Assembly: GCA_947627295.1 (NCBI GenBank)
Contig: CANQVJ010000009.1
Coordinates: forward strand, 1-64,000
Direction: 5' to 3'
DNA length: 64,000 nt
Source: an uncultured Clostridia bacterium
GTDB taxonomy: Bacteria; Bacillota; Clostridia; TANB77; CAG-508
Shown: positions 7,732 to 16,866 of the stretch, piece after piece
Position numbering within the stretch: the stretch's first letter is position 1
Layout of the letters: every line of letters starts with the position of its first letter
Notes under the pieces: generated by a model
The model's input: the letters and a program-made list of their open reading frames with translations, nothing else
Told to the model about the DNA's origin: nothing
The model's database searches: none
Translations under genes and position numbers: made by a program

Positions 7732-8868
7732 ATGAAAAAAATTTTGATAATAACATTAATACTAATAATGGGTTGTAATGTGTCGTTTGCAAATGAAGAA
7801 TATGAAAGCGAACTTGTGGCCCAAGAGAAGCAGTTTGGAATAAATGACTTCATACAAAACAGCAAAAAATATTCTAAGAGTGATTTTTTTGAAGGGATGA
7901 ATATAAAAGAAATTTTAGATTCGGCAAAAAAGGGTCAAATAAATAATTCTACGATATATAAAAAAATTCTTAATGTATTTGGTAAAGAAGTAAGTGGTAG
8001 CATTGGCTCAATAATTAGTGTTTTGGTTATAATTTTAATACATAGCATAATGAAGGCAATAAGTGATAATTTAGAAAATACAAACATATCTCAAATAATT
8101 TACTATGTGCAATACATATTAATTGTAACGATAATTATGACAAATGTTTCAAGTGCTATAAAACTAGTAAAAACAGCAACTTCAGATTTAACAGGATTTA
8201 TGAATATGCTAGTTCCGCTTCTGATAAGCCTGCTACTTTTTACACGGCAAAATTACAACAAGTAGCACATTGGAGCCAATAATTTTATTTATACTAAACC
8301 TATTGCGGAGGCATAATTCAAAATCTAATAATCCCTGTGATATTGGTAGTAACAAGCCTTTGTGTTATTTCAAGAATATCAAACAAAGTAAAAATTGAAA
8401 AGGTGAGCAAATTTTTAAAGTCAGGAGTAGTTACAGTTTTAGGAGTTGTTTTAACAGTGTTTGTAGCTGTAGTATCTCTTGAAAGTACTTTGGCAAATGG
8501 GGTCGACACGGTCACCGCAAAAACTACTAAAGCAATTGTAAGCACCGCAATACCCGTTGTGCGGCAAAGTTCTAGGAGACAGCGTAGAAACAGTAATGGG
8601 ATGTGGAATGATTTTAAAAAATGCAGTTGGAATTGTTGGAATAATAATAGTAATTGGAATATGTATAAGCCCAATAATAAAATTACTTGTTATAATGTTT
8701 TCATATAAGATTTTGACAGTGCTGAGTGAGCCTATTGCAGATAGTAAAATTGTGGGGCTACTAGAAGAAGTTAGCGACATTTTTAAAATCTTTTTGGCAG
8801 TACTTTGTGGTGTTTCTGTTATGATAATTATTGGTATAACAATTGTTATAAAAATTTCTAGTGTGTAG
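7732..8868 (+). CDS. spoIIIAE: Stage III sporulation protein AE (needs three +1 shifts)
   Basis: SpoIIIAE, the large polytopic membrane protein of the SpoIIIA channel. Three in-frame CGG codons (8245, 8306, 8562) must each be passed by a +1 shift. Three shifts return to the original phase, giving 377 residues, close to the family size. An N-terminal signal peptide (MKKILIITLILIMGCNVSFA) is followed by a soluble segment and several membrane helices. The shifts restore LLLFTGKITTSS, LLGGIIQNLIIPV and IPVVGKVLGDSVETV, all recognisable SpoIIIAE blocks. Read without shifts, the sequence breaks into three overlapping ORFs. It lies 10 bp after spoIIIAD. Confidence 0.92.
8245..8248 (+). other. CGG +1 frameshift site 4 (spoIIIAE, CGGC)
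   Basis: In-frame CGG after ACA. CGGC read as glycine (residue 172) restores LLFTGKITTSSTLEP. Confidence 0.9.
8306..8309 (+). other. CGG +1 frameshift site 5 (spoIIIAE, CGGA)
   Basis: In-frame CGG (in the frame set by site 4) after TTG. CGGA read as glycine (residue 192) restores LNLLGGIIQNLIIPV. Confidence 0.9.
8562..8565 (+). other. CGG +1 frameshift site 6 (spoIIIAE, CGGC)
   Basis: In-frame CGG (in the frame set by site 5) after GTG. CGGC read as glycine (residue 277) restores the family block IPVVGKVLGDSVE. Confidence 0.93.
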
Positions 8869-8876
8869 GTAAAAAT

Positions 8877-9209
8877 ATGATTGAATTTTTAAGTAAGTGG
8901 ACAAAAACGGTTGGCTTAGTCGTGATAATTGTAACAATTTTAGAAATGTTACTTCCTGAAAATAAAACAAAGAAATATATTAAAATGGTAATGGGTACAT
9001 ATATTTTATTTTGTATGATTTCGCCTTTTATGCAAAATAAAATTAACCTTGATATAGATAATTATGTTGAAACTTCTGTGAATAGTAGTTCAAATTCCAA
9101 AAGGGAAGAAATTGAAAATTTTTATAACCAGGAACTTGAAAAAGAAGTTCAAAGAAGGGTGGAGGAAGAAAATGCAAAACAACAAGTTAATAGAGATATT
9201 CAAAACTAA
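8877..9209 (+). CDS. spoIIIAF: Stage III sporulation protein AF, short form
   Basis: A 110-residue protein in the spoIIIAF position. It has the two N-terminal membrane helices typical of SpoIIIAF (TVGLVVIIVTILEMLLPE and MVMGTYILFCMISPF) with the family phrase LLPENKTKKYIKMVMG between them. The known family is about 200 residues and has a C-terminal cytoplasmic domain. Here the protein ends in a charged helix with no such domain, so it is truncated or a lineage-specific short form. The stop overlaps the next gene by 38 bp. No CGG codon explains the shortness. Confidence 0.75.
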   Translation: MIEFLSKWTKTVGLVVIIVTILEMLLPENKTKKYIKMVMGTYILFCMISPFMQNKINLDIDNYVETSVNSSSNSKREEIENFYNQELEKEVQRRVEEENAKQQVNRDIQN

Positions 9210-9831
9210 AGATAAGAAAAGTGTGGAAAGCCTTGTGTCGTTTGTAATTATATTAATAATTACTGTAGTTGCAATAAATATAATTATTGCAGACGATAAT
9301 AAAAAGGAGAGTGCAACAAACACAAATAAGCAGCTTGCAAATGAAGAGGTTGCAACAAGTACGGCGCCTAGCAATTCTCAAGTAATTGAAGAAGAAGAAA
9401 CAGACCCTCAATCTGAAGAAACCAAGGAAGTAGAAGTTGCAGATATTGGGGATGCAGAACTTGTTAGTAGTAATGATGTTGTAACAGACGACTATTTTGC
9501 AAATTCTAAAATAGAGAGAAATCAAATGTATTCACAAATGTTAGAAGTTTATCAAAAGATAATTGATAGTGCATCTTCACAAGAAGCACAAAAGCAATCT
9601 GCAACAGACGAGATACAAAAAATTAATAATACCAAAAATAGTATTATGATTTGTGAGAATTTAATAAAATCAAAAGGGTTTGACGATAATGTGGTTTTAG
9701 TAAATGGAGATAATGTAAATGTGATTGTCGGCACGGTCGAATTAGAAAAAGAGGGAGTGGCACAGATTCAAAATATTATTGAAAACGAATTTAAGGTAGA
9801 GGCAAAAAATATACATATTTCCATAAAGTGA
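9172..9831 (+). CDS. spoIIIAH: Stage III sporulation protein AH-like (possibly merged with AG)
   Basis: A 219-residue bitopic membrane protein. The C-terminal half matches SpoIIIAH, the forespore-facing ring protein that binds SpoIIQ: YSQMLEVYQKIIDSASSQEAQ, then MICENLIKSKGFDDNVVLVNGDNVNVIV and a final beta-rich ring-building motif. The N-terminal part (KKSVESLVSFVIILIITVVAINIII) looks more like SpoIIIAG. No separate spoIIIAG exists between AF and this gene, so AG may be lost or its N-terminus merged here. The start at 9172 is chosen for the GGTGGAGGA site before it; it lies inside the 3' end of spoIIIAF. It is the last gene of the operon and is followed by a strong terminator. Confidence 0.8.
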   Translation: MQNNKLIEIFKTKDKKSVESLVSFVIILIITVVAINIIIADDNKKESATNTNKQLANEEVATSTAPSNSQVIEEEETDPQSEETKEVEVADIGDAELVSSNDVVTDDYFANSKIERNQMYSQMLEVYQKIIDSASSQEAQKQSATDEIQKINNTKNSIMICENLIKSKGFDDNVVLVNGDNVNVIVGTVELEKEGVAQIQNIIENEFKVEAKNIHISIK

Positions 9832-9837
9832 AGAAAC

Positions 9838-9888
9838 GCACCCATTTATGCAATAACAAACGATTGCAAAAGTGGGTGCAAATATTTT
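9838..9888. terminator. Bidirectional terminator between spoIIIA operon and pfkA
   Basis: A long hairpin with GCACCCA ... TGGGTGC outer stem (9838-9879) is followed by AAATATTTTTT on the plus strand. It separates two convergent transcription units and probably serves both. Confidence 0.75.
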
Positions 9889-11034
9889 TTAATCTCCTAA
9901 ACTAATTCCAATATCTCTTGCGGTAATTACTAAATCATGATCCATACTTACTTTTCTAATATTACTAACTGATGTGTTTCCTGAAACGGCACCAATTTGA
10001 GTGTTTTGTCCAACAACATCTTCCAAAGAAACACTATCTACTTTTCCGTTTTTTAAAACTGCAAGAGTTCCAAATTTACCTTCTAAAGCAAGCTCCATTG
10101 CTTTAACTCCATATTTAGTAGAAAGAACCCTATCAAATGCAGTAGGAGTTCCACCTCTTTGCATATAACCTAAAGTGGTGCTTCTAGCTTCTAAACCAGT
10201 TATTTCTTCAAGTTGTTTTGCAACAATAGAACCAATTCCACCAAGTTTTGTGTTATCTACACCAGAACCATTAGTTCTAGTATTTTTAATAGTTAGCTCT
10301 CCACCTTTTGGAATAGCACCTTCTGCAACAACAACAATACTAAAATCTTTTCCTCTTTTTCTTCTATTATTAATTTTTTCAGCAACTCTATTAATATCAA
10401 AAGGAATTTCAGGAATAAGGGCTGCATCTGCACCACCAGCAATAGCAGATTCTAGTGCAATCCAACCTGCATATCTTCCCATAACCTCAAGAACCATAAT
10501 TCTGTGATGTGTTTCACCAGTAGAGTGGAGTCTGTCGATTGCATCTGCTGCAACAGAAACAGCTGTGTTATATCCAAAAGTAATTTCTGTGCAGGCAACA
10601 TCGTTATCAATAGTTTTAGGAACACCAATAACATTGATTCCTTTTAAAGATAAATCTCTTGCAGATTTTTGGGTGCCGTCGCCACCAAGAGTGAAAATAC
10701 AATCAAAACCAGCTTGTTTAACATTTTCAACACATTTATCAGAAAGGTCTTGATATTCGACAGTGCCATCTTCTTTTTGTACTTTATAATTAAATACATT
10801 TGCATTTGTAGACGAACCTATAATTGAACCACCTTTTGGAAGAATACCAAGGGCGTGTCCTTGAGCAGCTGTTGATAATATTTCATAATCACCTTTAAGT
10901 AATCCGTTATATCCGTCTAAAATTCCATAACATTCAATCCCTTTATTTTCAGCAGTTTTAACAATGGCTCTAATAACCGCATTAAAACCTGCTACATCGC
11001 CACCATTGGCTAATATTGCAACTTTTTTCAACAT
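9889..11034 (-). CDS. pfkA: 6-phosphofructokinase (long type, ATP- or PPi-dependent unclear)
   Basis: A 381-residue phosphofructokinase, which phosphorylates fructose 6-phosphate in glycolysis. Motifs include GGDVAGFNAVIRA (a GG-D-x-G-N substrate/cofactor loop), FTLGGDGTQKSA near residue 116, PKTIDNDV near residue 139, MGRYAGWIAL, and GYMQRGGTPTAFDR. The protein is longer than the roughly 320-residue E. coli PfkA. GGDG (Gly at the position of Gly104) points to ATP, while the lysine of PKTIDND is typical of PPi enzymes. This mixed signature is known in group III PFKs and leaves the donor open. It is transcribed alone from a promoter facing away from addA, with a good ribosome-binding site (AAAAAAGGAG). 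Confidence 0.9.
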   Translation of the reverse strand: MLKKVAILANGGDVAGFNAVIRAIVKTAENKGIECYGILDGYNGLLKGDYEILSTAAQGHALGILPKGGSIIGSSTNANVFNYKVQKEDGTVEYQDLSDKCVENVKQAGFDCIFTLGGDGTQKSARDLSLKGINVIGVPKTIDNDVACTEITFGYNTAVSVAADAIDRLHSTGETHHRIMVLEVMGRYAGWIALESAIAGGADAALIPEIPFDINRVAEKINNRRKRGKDFSIVVVAEGAIPKGGELTIKNTRTNGSGVDNTKLGGIGSIVAKQLEEITGLEARSTTLGYMQRGGTPTAFDRVLSTKYGVKAMELALEGKFGTLAVLKNGKVDSVSLEDVVGQNTQIGAVSGNTSVSNIRKVSMDHDLVITARDIGISLGD

Positions 11035-11068
11035 AATAAATTTCTCCTTTTTTAAAAATTCTAATTAT

Positions 11069-11096
11069 ATTATATCAATAAATCATAAAAAAACAA
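11069..11096 (-). promoter_or_regulatory. pfkA promoter
   Basis: Minus strand: -35 TTGTTT (11091-11096), 16-bp spacer, -10 TATAAT (11069-11074), about 35 bp before the pfkA start. Confidence 0.55.
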
Positions 11097-11120
11097 CCTT
11101 TTTTTATAAAATTAATTTTA

Positions 11121-11149
11121 TTGGTTTTTTATAAAAAATATGGTATAAT
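11121..11149 (+). promoter_or_regulatory. addA promoter
   Basis: -35 TTGGTT (11121-11126), 17-bp spacer ending in TGG, -10 TATAAT (11144-11149), 26 bp before the addA start codon. Confidence 0.6.
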
Positions 11150-11175
11150 AGCAAAAAAGAAAAGAGGGTATATTT

Positions 11176-14100
11176 ATGGAGTGGACAAAAGAGCAAAGTC
11201 AGGCAATTTATGAAAAAGGCAATAATATTTTAGTTGCAGCAGGAGCTGGTAGTGGTAAAACGGCAGTTCTTGTTGAAAGAATAATAAATAAAATAATAAA
11301 TGAAAAAATAGATATAGATAAAATTTTGGTGGTAACATTTACAAATGCTTCTGCTTCAGAAATGAGAGAAAGAATTTTAGATGCAATATATAAAAAGCTA
11401 GAAGAAACGCCAGACGACACCAATTTACAAAGACAAATTACACTTTTAAGTAAAGCTAGTATTTCTACAATTCACTCATTTTGTTTAGAGGTTGTAAGAA
11501 ATAATTTCTATGAATTAGAAAACATCTCACCAAACTTCAGAATAGCTGAAACAACAGAAATTGAACTCATAAAACAAGAAGTTATGGAAGAAATGTTTGA
11601 AGAAAAATATGAAAACCAAGATAAGAATTTTGAAAAACTAATAAGAACTTATACAAGTTACAAAGACGATACCCCTCTTAAAGAAATCATAGATTCAATA
11701 TATGAATATATCCAAAGTAGCCCTTTCCCAGAGGAATGGCTAACAAAGAAAATAGAAATGTTCAATTTGGAAAACCAATTGGACCAAGATTTTTCTAAAA
11801 CCATATGGGGACAAGTTTTAATAGAAGAAATTGAAGAAATAATAATTGAAGATATTACAAGATTGCAGGAAGTTGAAAAGAGCTTGCTTCAAGACCCAGA
11901 CCTTGAAGGTTACCAAAAAGTAATTGCAAACGACATAGAGACCCTAAATGCTCTTAAAATGAGTTTGAGTAGCTGGGATAAGGCATATAACTGTTTTTTA
12001 GATTTTGACATGGCGCGCTGGTCAGGTGCAAGAAAAGAAAGTGAACTAAAGGAAAAGGCCAAAAGTGTAAGAGATATAATTAAATCAAATTACAAAGGAG
12101 AAAAGTCAAAAATCAAAAAAATATTGAACGCACCTTCACAAGAAATAAATGAAGAAATTTATGATATGTATAAAATTCTTGTAAAATTAAAAGACTTAAT
12201 TTTTGAATTTTCAGAAAGGTTTGCAAAAGCCAAAAGAGAGAAAAATATTGTGGATTTCCATGATATTGAGCATTTGGCTCTAAAGATATTAATAAATGGA
12301 GATTCAGAAGAAAGTTTTACTCCAAGCGAAGTTGCCAAAAAGTATGCTCAAAAGTTTCAAGAGATTGCAATTGACGAATATCAAGACAGCAACTTAGTTC
12401 AAGAATATATTTTGAGCTCTGTTTCAAATTCTAAAAACATGTTCATGGTTGGCGATGTTAAGCAAAGTATATATAAATTTAGGCAAGCAATGCCAGAAAT
12501 CTTTTTAGGGAAGTATAGGGATTATAAACTTAAAGAAAATAAAGGTGAAGAAGACGACCTTAAAATCCTACTATACAAAAATTTTAGGAGTAGGCAAAAT
12601 GTATTAGATACAGTAAACATTATATTTGAAAAGATAATGAGTAATGTGCTTGGAGATATAGAATATAATGAAGAAGAATTTTTGAACTTAGGAGCAAGCT
12701 ACAAAGAAAATGGCCAAAATCTAAAAACAGAAGTTAATGTAATTACAATGGAAGAAGATGATGAAGATGAAGAACAAGAAGAAAGATTAGAAAAAATTGA
12801 AATTGAGGCAAAATTTGTAGCAAGGAAAATAAAAAATTTAATAGATTCAAAATTCCAAATCTATGATAATAAACTTCAGGAGTTTAGAAACATTAAATAC
12901 AAAGATATTGTAATTCTACTTCGTTCACCAAGTACAAGTAGCCATATATATGAGCAAGAAATTTTAAAATATGGGATGCCGGTATTTTCAGATACGGGTG
13001 GAAATTACTTAGATACAATTGAAATAGAAACAATAATTTCTTTATTAAAAATAATAGATAATCCATTAAATGATATTCCTCTAATTTCTGTAATGCGTTC
13101 ACCAATAGGAAATTTCACAGATAATGAATTAGTTGAAATAAGGTTATGTGACAAATATTCAAGTTTTTATAAATGCATGCAAAAAGCAAAGGTTCAAGTT
13201 GGAAAAGAGCTAAGTAAAAAAATTGAAAAGTTTTTTGCAAGTTTAGATATGTGGAGAAAAGAGCAAGAATATTTGGCACTTGACGAATTGATTTGGAAAA
13301 TCTACACAGACACGGGTTACTTCGATTTTGTAGAAACCATGCCAAATGGAAGCCAACGCAAGGCAAATTTAAAACTATTATTTGAAAAGGCAAAACAATA
13401 TGAAGGGGCAAGCTTTAAAGGTTTATACAATTTTATAAGATTTATTGAAAAGCTAAAAATAAGTAAAGGAGATATGAGCCCTGCTAAAATAATTGGAGAA
13501 AATGATGATGTTATAAGAATAATGAGTATACACAAAAGTAAGGGCTTGGAGTTTCCGGTTGTGTTTTTATCTAGTATGGGAAAAGAGTTCAATCTTATGG
13601 ATTTAAGAAAGAAAATTCTATTACATCAAGAAATGGGAATAGGCGTAAAATATATAGATTATGATAACCAGGTTGAGTTTGATACCCTTACAAAAGAAGC
13701 CATAAAAAATAAAATGCTAACAGAAATCCTTTCAGAGGAAATGAGAGTGTTGTATGTCGGGCTAACTAGGGCAAAGGAAAAGCTAATAATTACAGGAACT
13801 AAAAACGACTATGAAAAAGATAGCAAAAAATTAGACGACCTAACAGACCTCTATCCTATGAAAGGGAAAAAGGTTAATCCAATTTTAGTAAAGAAATTTA
13901 AAACATATTTGGATTGGATTTTGCTATGCATAAAATATGGAGCAGAAGCGCTTGATTTGAAAGTTTTAACTAAAGGCGAAGTGTTAAGCAAGGTTGATAC
14001 TGAAGAAGTAAAAGAAAGTAAGGTTCCACAAATAAAAAATGAAATTCCAAAATTAAAATATAAATATGAGCTTGCAACAAAAATACCAACTAAAACTTCT

Positions 14101-14703
14101 GTTAGTAAAATAAAACAAGGGGAAGAATCGTTTGATGTAGAGTTTAAAGAGCCAAAATTCATGAGGCAAAATGAGGAAGAAAAAATTACAGGAGCAAAAA
14201 AGGGAACTTTAGTACATTTGTGTTTGCAAAAACTAAATGAAAAGCAAGAATATGATTTAGATAAAGTAAAAGAACTAATAAAGAGTTTAGAAAGTAAAAA
14301 TCTAATAACTGCAAAAGAAGCGGAAGCAATAAATCCAAATTTGATTTTGAATTTTACAAAATCTAAAATTTGGACTGAACTAAAAACAGCAAAAGTTGTA
14401 GAAAAGGAAAAGCCTTTTTACATAAATGTTTTTGCAAGTGAAATTTATGAAGAAAAGGGCGAAGAAGAAAAAGTGCTTGTTCAGGGTGTGATAGACTTGT
14501 ATTATGAAACTGAGGAAGGCGAGGTCGTGCTTATCGACTATAAAACAGACTATGTGGAAGACGAAAATGATTTAATTGATAAATACAAAGTTCAGCTTGA
14601 ACTTTATAAAAGGGCGCTAGAAGCAGCGCTAAAGAAAAAGGTTAGTAGATGCTACATATATTCAACATATAAAAATAAGGAAGTGAGAGTGGATGGCATT
14701 TGA
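11176..14703 (+). CDS. addA: ATP-dependent helicase/nuclease subunit A (AddA)
   Basis: A 1,175-residue AddA, the UvrD-like helicase and nuclease subunit of the AddAB double-strand-break resection complex. Walker A is AAGAGSGKTAVLVERI (about residues 21-36), motif II is DEYQDSNL near residue 400, and the late helicase motif is MRVLYVGLTRAKEKL near 860. The C-terminal RecB-like nuclease is recognised by VLIDYKTD near 1121. Length matches the family. Its usual partner addB is not in the window, so it must lie elsewhere or be missing. The last 11 bp overlap the start of rqcH, implying coupled translation. About 1,175 codons contain no in-frame CGG. Confidence 0.93.
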   Translation: MEWTKEQSQAIYEKGNNILVAAGAGSGKTAVLVERIINKIINEKIDIDKILVVTFTNASASEMRERILDAIYKKLEETPDDTNLQRQITLLSKASISTIHSFCLEVVRNNFYELENISPNFRIAETTEIELIKQEVMEEMFEEKYENQDKNFEKLIRTYTSYKDDTPLKEIIDSIYEYIQSSPFPEEWLTKKIEMFNLENQLDQDFSKTIWGQVLIEEIEEIIIEDITRLQEVEKSLLQDPDLEGYQKVIANDIETLNALKMSLSSWDKAYNCFLDFDMARWSGARKESELKEKAKSVRDIIKSNYKGEKSKIKKILNAPSQEINEEIYDMYKILVKLKDLIFEFSERFAKAKREKNIVDFHDIEHLALKILINGDSEESFTPSEVAKKYAQKFQEIAIDEYQDSNLVQEYILSSVSNSKNMFMVGDVKQSIYKFRQAMPEIFLGKYRDYKLKENKGEEDDLKILLYKNFRSRQNVLDTVNIIFEKIMSNVLGDIEYNEEEFLNLGASYKENGQNLKTEVNVITMEEDDEDEEQEERLEKIEIEAKFVARKIKNLIDSKFQIYDNKLQEFRNIKYKDIVILLRSPSTSSHIYEQEILKYGMPVFSDTGGNYLDTIEIETIISLLKIIDNPLNDIPLISVMRSPIGNFTDNELVEIRLCDKYSSFYKCMQKAKVQVGKELSKKIEKFFASLDMWRKEQEYLALDELIWKIYTDTGYFDFVETMPNGSQRKANLKLLFEKAKQYEGASFKGLYNFIRFIEKLKISKGDMSPAKIIGENDDVIRIMSIHKSKGLEFPVVFLSSMGKEFNLMDLRKKILLHQEMGIGVKYIDYDNQVEFDTLTKEAIKNKMLTEILSEEMRVLYVGLTRAKEKLIITGTKNDYEKDSKKLDDLTDLYPMKGKKVNPILVKKFKTYLDWILLCIKYGAEALDLKVLTKGEVLSKVDTEEVKESKVPQIKNEIPKLKYKYELATKIPTKTSVSKIKQGEESFDVEFKEPKFMRQNEEEKITGAKKGTLVHLCLQKLNEKQEYDLDKVKELIKSLESKNLITAKEAEAINPNLILNFTKSKIWTELKTAKVVEKEKPFYINVFASEIYEEKGEEEKVLVQGVIDLYYETEEGEVVLIDYKTDYVEDENDLIDKYKVQLELYKRALEAALKKKVSRCYIYSTYKNKEVRVDGI

Positions 14704-16356
14704 CGGAATAACTTGCAAGGCGGTTGCAAATGAAATAAATAATCTATCAGGAGCATTGGTGGACAAAATTTATCAGCCAACTAAAAACAGTGTTGTGATT
14801 GGCTTATATAACCATGGCAAAAATTATGTACTAAATTGCGTAATCGACGCCAACAACTATAGGGTGAACCTAACAAAGTCAGCAAGGCCAAACCCTCAAG
14901 TTGCTCCAAATTTTTGCATGGTGCTAAGAAAACATCTAACAAGGCTAAGACTTAAAAATGTTTATACTATGGATTTGGAAAGAGTTGTATTTATTGAGTT
15001 TGAAGGTTTTAACGAGTTTGACGAAATAATAAATATGAAGCTAATTGTGGAACTAATGGGTAGGCATAGTAATATTATTTTAGTCGACGAGACCGGTCTT
15101 ATTGTTGATAGCTTAAGGCATATTAAAGATAGTGGCAACACTTATAGAAATATTTTGCCACATTGCAAATATGTATTTCCTGCAACTGATAAACTTAATT
15201 TTTATGACATAAAAGATGCAAGCGAGTTTGAGGCTCTTGTGGGTGAGGCGGCACAGGTTCCAACAAAGGTGAACCGGGGTCGGGAAGGTCTTTGTTCAAA
15301 ACTGCGGGATTACTGATTTAAAAGAATTGTATGAATATATTTTAGAAACAGTAAATAATTTGGATAACCTAGAGTTTAGGAAGCTTGAAAAAGATTATGT
15401 TTTAGTGCCTTCAAAAGAGCGCCATGAGGACGAGTTTAAGATAAATTATGAAATAGATAAATATTATACAAACAAGGAAAATAGTGCGAATTTTAAGGTG
15501 TATAGGAATAGTGTTTTGAAATTGATTCTTGGTACTTTGAAGAAGTATAACAAGAGACTTGTAAATATTCAAAACAAGTTGGAGCAATGTGAAGATAGGG
15601 ATAAATATAAATTGTATGGAGAGCTAATTACAGCCAATTTATATAAAATTCCTGATAAGAACCTTGAGAGTATTGAGCTAGAAAATTACTATGATAACAA
15701 CAAAAAAATTGTGATTCCACTAGATAAAAAGTATTTGCCAAGTGATAATGCTAAACGCTATTTTAAAAAATACAATAAGCTAAAAAACGCCAAAGTAGTT
15801 GTTACAAAGCAGAAGGAAGAAACAATTAGAGAATTAGATTATATTGAAAGTGTTGTTTATGAAATCGAAAATTGTACCACCTTGGAAGGCATTGACGAAA
15901 TTTATGAAGAAATTTCTGAGAACGAAATTTTTAAAACCAAGGAAATGAAAACAAGAAAAATGAAGGTTAAGAAAACAAGGCTTACACGAAACAAAACAGT
16001 AAAATTTAACCCAATTAAATATAGTGTTGAAGATCATACAATTTTAGTTGGAAGGAATAATAAAGAAAACGACTACTTAACCATGAAGTATGCAAGAAAA
16101 ACAGATTATTGGTTCCACACAAAAGATATTCATGGAAGTCATGTTATTTTAAAGGTTGAACCTAATGAAAAAATAGATGAGGAGATACTTATAAAAAGTG
16201 CTCAGATTTGTGCCTTTCATAGTAAGGCAAGAAATTCTTCAAATGTACCAGTTGATTATTGCAAAGTGAAATTTGTAAAAAAACCAACCGGAGCAAAGCC
16301 CCGGTTATGTAATTTACAATTCTTATAAAACTTTGAGAGTAAACCCTAGTAACTAG
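14693..16356 (+). CDS. rqcH: RqcH/FbpA-like NFACT protein (needs two +1 shifts)
   Basis: An NFACT-domain protein of the RqcH/fibronectin-binding FbpA family. In Bacillus the homologue binds stalled 50S-nascent-chain complexes and directs poly-alanine tailing. With two +1 shifts at in-frame CGG codons (15275, 16302) it reads 553 residues, near the family length of about 570. Visible features are MAFDGITCKAVANEI at the start, KSARPNPQVAPNFCMVLRKHL, a coiled-coil middle, and the NFACT-R domain with GRNNKENDYLTMKYARKTDYWFHTKDIHGSHV. The second shift restores KPGYVIYNSYKTLRVNP, the conserved C-terminus. The start overlaps addA by 11 bp. The gene ends 4 bp inside the convergent gene at 16353. Confidence 0.9.
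15275..15278 (+). other. CGG +1 frameshift site 7 (rqcH, CGGG)
   Basis: In-frame CGG after AAC. CGGG read as glycine (residue 195) joins TKVN to GVGKVFVQNCGITDL. A second CGG 6 bp on falls out of frame after this shift, so only one shift is needed. Confidence 0.85.
16302..16305 (+). other. CGG +1 frameshift site 8 (rqcH, CGGT)
   Basis: In-frame CGG after CCC. CGGT read as glycine (residue 537) restores the family C-terminus AKPGYVIYNSYKTL. This is the only CGGT site. Confidence 0.93.
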
Positions 16357-16826
16357 AATACTAAAGTATATGTAAGTATCAATAACATAAGTTGCTCTCC
16401 AAAACTTAGATTTTTAGGTAGTAATTCAAAATCGCCAACTGGTTCCTTTTCATCTACAATGCGTAATTTGTAATCTGTTACATGTTGTTTTTTGAAATAT
16501 ATATTAAAAGGGTAATCATCGTTTGGACCTACTTGGCCAATATCTAAATATTGTTTACCAAGTGATACTCCTTGATCTGAAAACAATTCTACTTCTGCGT
16601 ATTTGCCAGAAATATCGTTTTCAGGAGAGTTGTGTATTACACCGGTTATTCTACCATTAACAAGGGTTGATTCTGCTTGGTATACATCAAATTGACCGTC
16701 TGATGAACCTTGATTATTCATTGGTTTATACATGGAATTTAATCCAACAAAAATTAAAAAGTCGGATAAAATCCAAAATAATGCAATCCATAAAACATAT
16801 TTGATTAATGTTTTTACTCTATCCAT
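16353..16826 (-). CDS. Uncharacterised membrane-anchored protein
   Basis: A 157-residue protein I do not recognise. The N-terminus holds one membrane helix (YVLWIALFWILSDFLIFVGL). Residues about 45-130 look like an extracytoplasmic beta-sandwich (STLVNGRITGVIHNSPEN, KYAEVELFSDQGVSLGKQYL), vaguely like FxLYD-type domains. The end is again hydrophobic (LMLLILTYTLVF), perhaps a second helix. It is convergent with rqcH, overlapping by 4 bp, and is followed in the same direction by nothing obvious. The start is supported by GGAGGATG in the preceding sequence. Its function cannot be stated. Confidence 0.6.
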   Translation of the reverse strand: MDRVKTLIKYVLWIALFWILSDFLIFVGLNSMYKPMNNQGSSDGQFDVYQAESTLVNGRITGVIHNSPENDISGKYAEVELFSDQGVSLGKQYLDIGQVGPNDDYPFNIYFKKQHVTDYKLRIVDEKEPVGDFELLPKNLSFGEQLMLLILTYTLVF

Positions 16827-16866
16827 ATTAACATCCTCCGCTTATATTATACCAAATTTTAGCGGT

